Below, one piece after another: positions 17,165 to 25,122 of a DNA stretch of 64,000 nucleotides. Numbering within the stretch: the first letter of the stretch is position 1; every line of letters starts with the position of its first letter. The stretch comes from an uncultured Cytophagales bacterium. Lineage in GTDB: Bacteria > Bacteroidota > Bacteroidia > Cytophagales > Thermonemataceae. The notes under the pieces were generated by a model, which had not been told where the DNA came from, did not search any database, and was given only the letters and a program-made list of their open reading frames with translations. The stretch lies in contig CALLAC010000007.1 of assembly GCA_938002655.1 (NCBI GenBank), positions 62,001 through 126,000 on the forward strand, written 5' to 3'. The translations under genes were made by a program, and so were the position numbers.

Positions 17165-17236
17165 AACACTACATTTTTAAGGTGAAACCATAAAACCAAA
17201 AAAATTAAAAAAACTGATGAAAAGCAATGAGTTTTA

Positions 17237-18118
17237 TCAGGCTTTCGGGTGAGCCTGTTTGAATACATTTTTGAGTTTTTGGAGTGAATTATGCGTATAA
17301 ATTTGGGTAGCTTTCAGGTTGCTATGTCCTAAAATTTCTTTGATAGCATTCAAATCTGCTCCTTTGTTGAGCATATGTGTGGCAAAGGTATGGCGAAGTG
17401 TGTGCGGGCTTTTTCGTTCAGCACTATCTACCAAACTCAAATATTTTTTTACAATTCGGTAAATCAGCATCGGATAGGCAGGTTTGCCTTCGTCAGAAAC
17501 TATCAGAAAAGTATGCGAAAGTTGTGGAAATTCTTTTTCACGATAATACACATACTCTTGCAAAAGATGGTTGAGCGAAGGTGTAATAGGAATGATACGT
17601 TCTTTATTCCCTTTGCCCAAAACCCTGATTTCCTGACGAATATAGTTGATATACTCCTCTTTCAAACCCAATAGCTCTGCTTCACGCATACCCGTATGAT
17701 ACAGCAGTTCCAATACAATTTTATCGCGGTAGCCTTTGAAATCTTTACTGAACTGGTAATTATCCAAGATTTTTATCATATCTTGTTCCTCAACAAAAGA
17801 AGGCATTTTTTTCGGAACTTTGAGCGGTTTGATACGCAGTGTGGGATTTTGACTGATATAAGCATTTTTTACCAAAAACTTATAGAAAGATTTCAGCGTA
17901 GCAATTTTCCGATTGATAGAAGTAGGCTGTAAATTTTGTTCGGAAAGTTGCATTACCCAAGAACGTATCATTTGGAAATTCGCCTCGCTAATGTCTTGCA
18001 CCTGAAACTGCTCTATCAGAAAATTCTGAAACTGCTCCAAATCATTACGATAAGCATTAGAGGTATGCTGACTTTGACGTTTCTGATAGCTGATGTATTG
18101 CAAAAATTTTTCAATCAT
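17237..18118 (-). CDS. xerC: Tyrosine recombinase XerC/XerD family
   Basis: The 293-residue protein has a SAM-like core-binding N-terminal half and a catalytic half with Arg in TGMREAELLGL, Lys in GKGNKER, HTLRHTFATHM (HxxR), LGHSNLKATQIYTH (His and the nucleophile Tyr). Xer recombinases resolve chromosome dimers at dif. The ATG at 18118 (MIEKFLQYI) is preferred; an upstream ATG at 18142 adds eight residues. The hpf neighbour and lack of mobile-element genes speak for a housekeeping Xer rather than a phage integrase. Confidence 0.9.
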   Translation of the reverse strand: MIEKFLQYISYQKRQSQHTSNAYRNDLEQFQNFLIEQFQVQDISEANFQMIRSWVMQLSEQNLQPTSINRKIATLKSFYKFLVKNAYISQNPTLRIKPLKVPKKMPSFVEEQDMIKILDNYQFSKDFKGYRDKIVLELLYHTGMREAELLGLKEEYINYIRQEIRVLGKGNKERIIPITPSLNHLLQEYVYYREKEFPQLSHTFLIVSDEGKPAYPMLIYRIVKKYLSLVDSAERKSPHTLRHTFATHMLNKGADLNAIKEILGHSNLKATQIYTHNSLQKLKNVFKQAHPKA

Positions 18119-18285
18119 TTTCAAATCCAAAAAATTAAACATTCAACACCTTTTCAACTATTCAACAACTTGCAAAAACTTTTCGAAAAACTCTTTTCTT
18201 GACCTTAAAAGTTTTGAATTTTAGGAATTTTTTTTGAGAAAAACAAGAAAAAAAGAGAAATTTTCAGGCATAATTTCCAAAAACT

Positions 18286-19506
18286 ATGCAAGCAATCAAA
18301 AAATTCAATTTTTGGGCTTTACCAATAGCGGCTTTTTCAGTAGTAATATGGATTTGGCTTACCCAAAATGGATTTGGCTTAACAGCAGATGCCAAAGCCT
18401 ACCTTTATGCCGCCGAAAGTTTCGGCAAGCAAGGCGAATTTCTCACGCCACAAGGCTACTATACCCACTGGACACCTCTTTTTCCGTTTCTGTTGAGTTT
18501 TGTTCCTGTCAAGGTTTTATTTGGAATAACTTTGCTTCTGAATTTATGCCTGCTCTACCTGCTTGTATATCAAGTTATTCAGAGGTGTTTTTGGCAAACT
18601 ATTGCTTACTTGCATGCCGCTCTTTCCACAATTTTCGTAATGGTACATTTTTTTGTATGGTCAGAAGCTTTGTTTCTTGCTTTCTTACTTGCCATAGTAA
18701 TTCTTTTCTTGCAAATGCTTGAAAAAGAGAATACTAAAATTTTCTATGCACTCATTCTAATTTCCAATTTGCTATGTTTGCAAAGAATGGCAGGTATATT
18801 TTTTGTAATAGCTCTTGCTTTACTTTTTGCTTATTATTTTTCTTGGGAGAAGGCTTTTGTTTATTTGGTTTTAAGCAGTTTGGGGCTTGGACTGTGGCTC
18901 ATGAGAAATAGTTTTTTGCAAAATAAACCCGATTTTGTAGAAAATATTTGGGCAGTAAGCATGTACGATAGCTTTATGGGATATGCAGAATCATTCATAA
19001 AAATCATTTTCCCAATTTTTGACAATCGTCTTGTTTGGCTTACAGGGTTTATGTTTGTTTATTTCACTTTGAGCTTGGGTTTGAGTTTTGCCAAAGAACA
19101 ACCCTCTTTCGTACTTTTTTTCCTCTTTTTTTTCTATGTTTCTGTAATGATAGCTTTGAGCATGAACATACCTCATGAAAGCGATAGATACGCTTTTCCT
19201 GTAATGTCTTTTTTTCAAATTCTTTTTTGGAAAAAGTTGAGCGATTTAGACGAAAAAAGATACAAATTGCAGAGTAAGTTCAAATATTTTGTTATGGTTG
19301 TTGTAATAATTTACAATCTGTTCAGAACTTATTCCAATGTTCAGCGATGGTATTACTCTCCACCTTTAGAAATGTATAGAACTATACTCCATAAATTTTT
19401 GCATATTCGGCAAGCGTATTTTGCCAATTATGCTCACGCAGAGCCCAAGACTTGGCATTTTCAGCCTTCTGTTTCATCAAGTCAGGATTTTCTAGATAAG
19501 TATTGA
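18286..19506 (+). CDS. Polytopic GT-C-like membrane glycosyltransferase
   Basis: The 406-residue protein has about ten hydrophobic segments. After the first helix the loop has GFGLTADAKAYLYAAESF, resembling the acidic luminal loop of GT-C/ArnT-like (GT39/RgtA) enzymes that use lipid-linked sugars. Its last 41 codons run antisense into the GT4 gene (125-nt overlap). Those residues are likely a late extension, because the opposite strand encodes a conserved GT4 ending there. The function is inferred from fold and neighbours. Confidence 0.75.
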   Translation: MQAIKKFNFWALPIAAFSVVIWIWLTQNGFGLTADAKAYLYAAESFGKQGEFLTPQGYYTHWTPLFPFLLSFVPVKVLFGITLLLNLCLLYLLVYQVIQRCFWQTIAYLHAALSTIFVMVHFFVWSEALFLAFLLAIVILFLQMLEKENTKIFYALILISNLLCLQRMAGIFFVIALALLFAYYFSWEKAFVYLVLSSLGLGLWLMRNSFLQNKPDFVENIWAVSMYDSFMGYAESFIKIIFPIFDNRLVWLTGFMFVYFTLSLGLSFAKEQPSFVLFFLFFFYVSVMIALSMNIPHESDRYAFPVMSFFQILFWKKLSDLDEKRYKLQSKFKYFVMVVVIIYNLFRTYSNVQRWYYSPPLEMYRTILHKFLHIRQAYFANYAHAEPKTWHFQPSVSSSQDFLDKY

Positions 19507-20533
19507 TAGCCCTTGCTATGGCTTGTGGCGTGGCTTGTTCAATCAATATTCCTCTTTCGTTTTCCCCAATTTGCTCGGTTGTACCACCTGAACGCAAACC
19601 TATAACGGGTTTCGCCATTAGCATTGCTTCAATCATTGAAAGTGAATACATTTCATCAAAGGAAGCAAGCACGAAAATATCCATTGCATCAAGAAAGGGG
19701 ATATATTCTTTCTGGAAAGGAATACGAATAATATGGTTTTGCAGGTTATTTTTCTGTACAAAATCCTGAATTTCTTGTTCTATGGCAAGGTCTTCAGGAA
19801 CGTAAATAGTATTTTTTTCATCGGAATAAGCAATAGATGGCTCGCCAATAAGCCAAATTACGACATCTTTCTGAAATTTTTGCTCAATATGCAAAAAGGC
19901 TTGTGCAAGTTCTCTCACATTTTTGAAACGCGTAATACGAGCCAGTGTGCCAATTACTATCTGATTTTCAGAAGCCCCCCACTGCTTACGAATTTCCTCT
20001 CTTTTTTGAGAGTCAGATATGAATTTTTCTGTTTCTACACCATAACGTACTAAACGAATTTTGTCGGCACTAATTGCCAAATTTTGAGCCATCGCCTCGT
20101 TGGTAATAAGCGAAGTAGAAATAGCGGCTTCAAGATTGCCGTAAATAAAATAGTAGTGTGGCAATTTCTTTTTTGCCCCTATCATAATGTAGGTGCTGTA
20201 AAAATGCTTAGAAATTTTATCGTAATTTGCCATAGAGGCAGTCCATACGTCTATATTATTGTGTGAGTGCAAGAGTGGTATTTGATAGGTTTTCAGCACT
20301 TTACGCAGATGGCGGATATTTTGCCAATGAAAACGCCGATTAGGTTTGCCAAAAATACAACGAATAGCAGGGTTTTGAGTTAAAATTTTATGTACTTCGC
20401 TATTTTCTAAAATAAAGGCATAAACCTGAAAGCCTGCTTCTACTTGCTTTTGCATAAGCCTGCAAACATATAGCTCCAAACCACCTTTGGAACTGCTGAG
20501 AAGAATGTGTAAAATTTTTTTCAAATCTATCAA
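19382..20533 (-). CDS. Glycosyltransferase family 4
   Basis: The 383-residue GT-B enzyme has the N-terminal KILHILLSSSKGGLE and the C-terminal donor site with GTLARITRFKN, VLASFDEMYSLSMIEAMLMAKPVIG and GGTTEQIGEN (the EX7E-type region). It transfers a sugar from a nucleotide donor with retention. No ATG is in frame: the start is TTG at 20533 or, more likely from homology, TTG at 20524 (LKKILHI). It is followed closely (4 nt) by the GT2 gene upstream on the same strand. Confidence 0.88.
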   Translation of the reverse strand: MIDLKKILHILLSSSKGGLELYVCRLMQKQVEAGFQVYAFILENSEVHKILTQNPAIRCIFGKPNRRFHWQNIRHLRKVLKTYQIPLLHSHNNIDVWTASMANYDKISKHFYSTYIMIGAKKKLPHYYFIYGNLEAAISTSLITNEAMAQNLAISADKIRLVRYGVETEKFISDSQKREEIRKQWGASENQIVIGTLARITRFKNVRELAQAFLHIEQKFQKDVVIWLIGEPSIAYSDEKNTIYVPEDLAIEQEIQDFVQKNNLQNHIIRIPFQKEYIPFLDAMDIFVLASFDEMYSLSMIEAMLMAKPVIGLRSGGTTEQIGENERGILIEQATPQAIARAINTYLENPDLMKQKAENAKSWALREHNWQNTLAEYAKIYGV

Positions 20534-20537
20534 AGAT

Positions 20538-21413
20538 TTAGACTAAAACGTAATTTTTGTACTCTCCGATAATATACCCGCCTGTAACTTTTTCTACAAA
20601 CTTTTTGAACTTATCTTTCACAGACAGTCGATTACAGCTCAAATCGTAGTCAAATTTCCAGTTTTTGTTTGCTATGCGTGCTTGCATTACTTGTGGGTGT
20701 GTACCTGTGAATTTTTCCAAAATATCTACGTTACTGTAATCGAACGCATCACGTTTAGCTATATTTTTTTCAAGCCAGCTGTCATCATGCCAATATTTAT
20801 GAAAGGTTTCTTGCTTTTGTTGCATTGCTTTGGGTTCCTTGACCCATCCATAATGATAAACAAAGGCATCTATGAGTTTTACACGCAATTTTTCATTGTT
20901 GCCTTTTCGGAAACCTTGTGCATCTTTGTAAGAGTAAATATCTGAACGATTACGAACAACACGAATTTCTCGTCTATACCACTGATAAGATGTTCCTATG
21001 TAGTCGTAAGAGCCATAAAAATGCAGGTATTTGAAAAGCAAGCCGTCTATATTTTTATCATGCAGGTAAGTTTGCATAGCTTGCCGAATAGTAGGCAAAT
21101 ATTTTTCGTGAATTACTTCATCTGCTTGAATATAAAAAACCCAATCGGTATCTGCAGGAACGGCTCGCAAAGCCTTATTAGTTTCTTGTGCCAGCACTGC
21201 CCCTCCTTCTCGCAGATTATCATTCCAAATGGTTGGTAAAATTGTAATTTTTTGTGAGTTGATGTTTGCAATTAGTTCTTGTGTTGTATCTTCTGAATTG
21301 CCTACGGCAACTACGAAATCATCACAAATGGGCAAAATAGAGCATATGGCTTCTACAATGGGATAATCATATTTGATAGCATTTCGGATAAAAGAAACCC
21401 CTGTAACTTTCAT
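20538..21413 (-). CDS. Glycosyltransferase family 2 (WaaE/KdtX-like)
   Basis: The 291-residue protein starts KVTGVSFIRNAIKYDYPI, a pattern of the LPS-core WaaE-like GT2 group. The acceptor region has DWVFYIQADEVIHE (DxD-like acidic pair QADE) and VYHYGWVKEPKAM. No signal peptide is present. It lies upstream of the GT4 gene with a 4-nt gap and probably shares its transcript. It likely modifies LPS core or a surface glycan. Confidence 0.82.
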   Translation of the reverse strand: MKVTGVSFIRNAIKYDYPIVEAICSILPICDDFVVAVGNSEDTTQELIANINSQKITILPTIWNDNLREGGAVLAQETNKALRAVPADTDWVFYIQADEVIHEKYLPTIRQAMQTYLHDKNIDGLLFKYLHFYGSYDYIGTSYQWYRREIRVVRNRSDIYSYKDAQGFRKGNNEKLRVKLIDAFVYHYGWVKEPKAMQQKQETFHKYWHDDSWLEKNIAKRDAFDYSNVDILEKFTGTHPQVMQARIANKNWKFDYDLSCNRLSVKDKFKKFVEKVTGGYIIGEYKNYVLV

Positions 21414-21443
21414 TAGTGTTTTGGTAATATTAGCTTTGCAAAT

Positions 21444-22394
21444 TTACATTTTTAATTTTTCTAATTCTTCCATGAGTAAATCTCTTTTTCGCATTTTTCC
21501 TGCCGAAATGCCAAAAACCATTTTGAAGCGTCTGCAAAAATAAGCCGTATCTTTGTAACCAATTTCTTTGGCAATTTCACGAATACTTTTTTTGGTGGTT
21601 CGTAAGAGTTCGGAGGCACGCTCCATACGTTGGTATTCGATGTAATCTTGGGGATTGATACCTGTGAGATTTTTGAAATATTGCCCTACATAGTCTTCTG
21701 AAACACCTGCCACATTGGCCAGCACTTTATTGGAAAGGTCGCCGCCCAAATATTTTTTGATGTATTCAAAAATATCCATCAGGCGTTGATCTTTGAAATA
21801 AGAACTATTGGTAGTAATTTGTTCTACAAACAAGTTTTTTTCTAAAATATAACGCATCAGTTCAATAACGATAAGCTCGGTTTTGATGCGTTGCACACGT
21901 TTTTTACCGTATTTTTTTTGTAAAGTCTCCAAAACTACATCTAAAATAAGCAATGAAAGCGTAGGGTTCTGACGTATAACAAAGGGTGTAATATTGAGGC
22001 TGGTGAAAAAGTTGACTGAGTCAAAGAGCTTGGCATTGAAAGTAACATAACTGAACGAGTTAGCAATATTGCCAACTAAATCGGGATTGGTGTTGAGTTG
22101 GAAAAATTTTTCTCTTTGCGTGATAAACTGTTCGTTGCTAAGCATATTACTTTCACCAGCGGCTCCGTAAATGATGTAAGTAGGCTTTCCTGCGGGCACA
22201 AAAAGAATATCACCAGGGCGAGCTTTCACAAAATCATCGCCGAGTTTGAGGGTAATATCGCCATCATGCAGAAGCAACAAAGTATTTTCTATGTCGTAAA
22301 AATTTTTTACAGCAAAAGGATTGAGCAGTTTGAAATTTCTAGCTTTCAGAAACTTAATATGCAGAGATTCCAAGATTTTATCGTAATCTTCCAT
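21444..22394 (-). CDS. AraC-family transcriptional regulator
   Basis: The 316-residue protein has an N-terminal cupin-type sensor region (LLLLHDGDITLKL and ARPGDILFVPAG) and a C-terminal pair of helix-turn-helices with LANVAGVSEDYVGQYFKNLTGINPQDYI and IREIAKEIGYKDTAYFCRRFKMVFG. It would bind DNA near a regulated promoter, the ligand being unknown. ATG 22394 is used because the upstream extension has no family similarity and overlaps the promoter. The acyl-CoA dehydrogenase upstream could be a target. Confidence 0.88.
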   Translation of the reverse strand: MEDYDKILESLHIKFLKARNFKLLNPFAVKNFYDIENTLLLLHDGDITLKLGDDFVKARPGDILFVPAGKPTYIIYGAAGESNMLSNEQFITQREKFFQLNTNPDLVGNIANSFSYVTFNAKLFDSVNFFTSLNITPFVIRQNPTLSLLILDVVLETLQKKYGKKRVQRIKTELIVIELMRYILEKNLFVEQITTNSSYFKDQRLMDIFEYIKKYLGGDLSNKVLANVAGVSEDYVGQYFKNLTGINPQDYIEYQRMERASELLRTTKKSIREIAKEIGYKDTAYFCRRFKMVFGISAGKMRKRDLLMEELEKLKM

Positions 22395-22440
22395 AGTGCT
22401 TTGAAGGATTATTCTTGTTTTTTTACAATTTTTTTGCGAA

Positions 22441-22471
22441 CAAATATAAATCTTTTGATATAAAAAACAAA
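22441..22471 (-). promoter_or_regulatory. Promoter of the AraC-family gene
   Basis: TTTG (22471-22468), 19 nt, TATATTTG (22448-22441) is an exact fit to the consensus. The ATG is 47 nt downstream. Confidence 0.75.
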
Positions 22472-22545
22472 GTTGGTATGGACTTTTTTTAGTCACACAC
22501 CAACTTTTTTACAAAGATTGGTATTTTCAGGCAATTAAAGTTGTA

Positions 22546-23712
22546 TTATTTCAAGAGAGAGCGGGCAATTACAATTTTTTGCACTTCGGAAGTACCTTCA
22601 TAGATTTGTGTAATTTTGGCATCTCTCATCAAGCGTTCTACATGAAACTCTTTCACATAGCCATAGCCTCCGTGAATTTGTACGGCTTCACTAGTTACTT
22701 CTTGGGCAATTTCGGAAGCATATAATTTAGCAACAGCGGCGGCCATAGCAAAATCTTGTTGTGTATCTTTCAGGTAAGCGGCTTTGTAGGTAAGCAAACG
22801 AGCGGCTTCAATTTTGGTATACATTTCTGCCAATTTGAACTGAATAGCTTGATGCTCATGTAAAAATTTACCAAAGGCTTTGCGTTCTTTGCTGTATTTG
22901 AGGGCAAGTTCATACGCTCCTGAGGCAATCCCCAGAGCCTGTGCCGCAATACCGATACGTCCTCCATTGAGGGTTTCCATAGCGAAACGAAATCCAAAAC
23001 CATCTTCACCTATTCTATTGGCTTTGGGAACTTTTACATCGGTAAACATCAGGCTGTGCGTATCAGAGCCACGAATGCCCATTTTATCTTCTTTTTTGCC
23101 TACTACAAAACCTTCCATTCCTTTTTCTACAATCAGGCAATTGATACCTTTATGCCCTTTTTCAGGGTGTGTTTGAGCCATTACCAAATACACCGAAGCC
23201 GTACTGCCATTGGTAATCCAATTTTTTACACCATTCAGCAGGTAATAATCTCCTTTGTCTTCGGCAGTAGTACGTTGCGAGGTAGCATCAGAACCTGCTT
23301 CGGGTTCAGAAAGGCAGAAAGCTCCAATAATTTCACCTGTGGCAAGTCTTGTAAGATACTTTTGTTTTTGCTCTTGAGTACCGTATTTTTCCAAACCCCA
23401 ACAAACCAGCGAATTATTCACAGACATACACACCGAAGCCGAAGCATCTATTTTAGAAATTTCCTCCATAGCCAGCACATAGGAAATGGTATCCATACCA
23501 CCGCCATTATATTCGGGCGAAACCATCATTCCCATAAAACCCAACTCGCCCATTTTCTTGATTTGCTCGTAGGGAAACTCCTGCTTATCATCTCTTTCTA
23601 TTACACCGGGCAAAAGTTCTCTTTGAGCAAACTCGCGAGCGGCTTTTTGTACTTCCAAATGCTCTTCGGTAAGTTGAAAGCTAATTCCTAAGCTTTGTGA
23701 TTGAACAGCCAT
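22546..23712 (-). CDS. Acyl-CoA dehydrogenase (short-chain type)
   Basis: This FAD enzyme oxidises acyl-CoA to enoyl-CoA in beta-oxidation. The 388-residue protein shows the FAD and substrate regions CLSEPEAGSD and KNWITNG, and the C-terminal block QIYEGTSEVQK holding the catalytic glutamate. Length and motifs fit the butyryl/short-chain group. Electron-transfer flavoprotein genes are not adjacent. Confidence 0.92.
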   Translation of the reverse strand: MAVQSQSLGISFQLTEEHLEVQKAAREFAQRELLPGVIERDDKQEFPYEQIKKMGELGFMGMMVSPEYNGGGMDTISYVLAMEEISKIDASASVCMSVNNSLVCWGLEKYGTQEQKQKYLTRLATGEIIGAFCLSEPEAGSDATSQRTTAEDKGDYYLLNGVKNWITNGSTASVYLVMAQTHPEKGHKGINCLIVEKGMEGFVVGKKEDKMGIRGSDTHSLMFTDVKVPKANRIGEDGFGFRFAMETLNGGRIGIAAQALGIASGAYELALKYSKERKAFGKFLHEHQAIQFKLAEMYTKIEAARLLTYKAAYLKDTQQDFAMAAAVAKLYASEIAQEVTSEAVQIHGGYGYVKEFHVERLMRDAKITQIYEGTSEVQKIVIARSLLK

Positions 23713-23751
23713 AAATAATCAGATTTTAGTTTTACGTTGAAAAATCGTTAT

Positions 23752-23783
23752 CAAAACTAAAAACTTTTTGAAAAAAATACAAA
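23752..23783 (-). promoter_or_regulatory. Promoter of the acyl-CoA dehydrogenase gene
   Basis: TTTG (23783-23780), 20 nt, TAGTTTTG (23759-23752) matches the consensus fully. The ATG is 40 nt downstream. Confidence 0.7.
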
Positions 23784-23804
23784 TTTCAGTATTTTTTCCT
23801 TTGC

Positions 23805-24368
23805 TCACCAAACCCAGCCACAATGAAAGTTGTAAGTATTGATACCAAAATTAGGCAAATGTATATTAGCATTGGAAAGATGACGCAAACGAAAATTAAA
23901 ATGAAAAAAAACTTTTTTATGCAAACTTACATACGAACCTATGCCTATGCTATCTGAAAAGAGAAAACCCTGCCTCTGATGAATGGTTGGCGTAGAAAAA
24001 TAATGCGGTCCTAAGGAAAAAATGCAATAAGGCTGAAAAATTTTATTTAGAAAAAACGTGGGTTGCAGAAAGAAATTAAGTCCTGCTTCCCATTCTTTGG
24101 GGGTATTATCAATCCAGACACGATTGTATTGGGGTTCTACGCCCAAAAGTAACTTCTTAAAAATAGGATTGGTAGGCAGTTTGGCATAAATAAGATTATA
24201 GGCTATACGTCCTTGCAGATAAGCAAGCCTGTACACTCCTTCGGGAATGGTTTTTTCGTTTAGGGCATAGCCCCAACCTATTCCAAAGCCTTTTTCTATT
24301 TTTTGGGCGAAAGCATTAAAAATCAAGAAAAGGCAAATGCTAAAACATTTTACAATAAAAACTCCCAT
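23805..24368 (-). CDS. PagL-like acyloxyacyl hydrolase (lipid A 3-O-deacylase)
   Basis: The 187-residue protein has a signal peptide (VKCFSICLFLIFNAFAQ) and an eight-strand outer-membrane barrel pattern. Near the C terminus LRHLSNANIHLPNFGIN matches the PagL motif, with catalytic His and Ser as HLSN. PagL removes the 3-O-acyl chain of lipid A in the outer membrane. The ATG at 24368 gives a proper signal peptide. It overlaps the 3' end of cysQ by 29 nt, so it is likely translated from the same message. Confidence 0.78.
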   Translation of the reverse strand: MGVFIVKCFSICLFLIFNAFAQKIEKGFGIGWGYALNEKTIPEGVYRLAYLQGRIAYNLIYAKLPTNPIFKKLLLGVEPQYNRVWIDNTPKEWEAGLNFFLQPTFFLNKIFQPYCIFSLGPHYFSTPTIHQRQGFLFSDSIGIGSYVSLHKKVFFHFNFRLRHLSNANIHLPNFGINTYNFHCGWVW

Positions 24369-25101
24369 TGAGTAAGTTGGGCTTATTATAGGTAAGCGGT
24401 TGATTTTTTTCATCAAGTACTTTGCCACCTGCCTCTTCAACAAGAATTTGCCCTGCGGCGGTATCCCACTCCATAGTAGGATTATGGCGGTAGTAGAAAT
24501 CGGCTTTGCCTTCTGCTAAAAAGCAAAATTTGAGCGAACTGCCCGCCGTAACAATATGCTTGATTTGGTATTTATCCAAAGCTTTTTTATCTTCTATGGA
24601 GGCATGAGAGCGGCTTACCGCTGCAATTCTTTCTTGCACTGGCACGTTTTTTCTTCCCTGAATTTTTTGTGTTATTCCTGCTTTCTCTCGTTTGAAAGCT
24701 CCTTTACCTTTTTCTGCCCAATATATGCATTGTAAAGCAGGCACTTGAATAAACCCTAAAATAGGAGTATTTTGGTGAATAAGAGCAAGATTGATAGTAA
24801 ATTCATCGTTTTTATCGATAAATTCTTTTGTACCATCTAATGGGTCTAAAAGCCAAAAGTACTCCCAATGTTGGCGTTCTTGCCATTCGGGCAAATCATC
24901 TTCTTCCGAAATGAGTGGAATATCGGGAGTATGCTCGGCTAAAAACTCCGCGATAACTTCTTGGGAAATCTTATCAGCTTGTGTCAGCGGTGAATAGTCT
25001 TTTTTAGTTAGCGTTTGAAAGTTTTGGTTATAAATTTCTAAAATCGCATTACTGGCTTCATTGAGCGTTTTTAGAATTTCTTCAATAGAAATCTGAAACA
25101 T
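24340..25101 (-). CDS. cysQ: 3'(2'),5'-bisphosphate nucleotidase CysQ
   Basis: CysQ hydrolyses 3'-phosphoadenosine 5'-phosphate produced in sulfate assimilation. The 253-residue inositol-monophosphatase-fold enzyme has the metal-binding LLDPLDGTKEF (about residue 85), the upstream ISEEDD acidic site and the C-terminal MEWDTAAGQ. It lies between the PagL-like gene, with which it overlaps, and the GAF sensor. Confidence 0.92.
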   Translation of the reverse strand: MFQISIEEILKTLNEASNAILEIYNQNFQTLTKKDYSPLTQADKISQEVIAEFLAEHTPDIPLISEEDDLPEWQERQHWEYFWLLDPLDGTKEFIDKNDEFTINLALIHQNTPILGFIQVPALQCIYWAEKGKGAFKREKAGITQKIQGRKNVPVQERIAAVSRSHASIEDKKALDKYQIKHIVTAGSSLKFCFLAEGKADFYYRHNPTMEWDTAAGQILVEEAGGKVLDEKNQPLTYNKPNLLNGSFYCKMF

Positions 25102-25122
25102 TCAGTTTAAGGTTTTAGTGGT

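Noticed and set aside
17237-18118. Phage or transposon integrase
   Set aside because: The gene is next to hpf, has normal composition, and no attachment repeats or mobile genes are seen around it.
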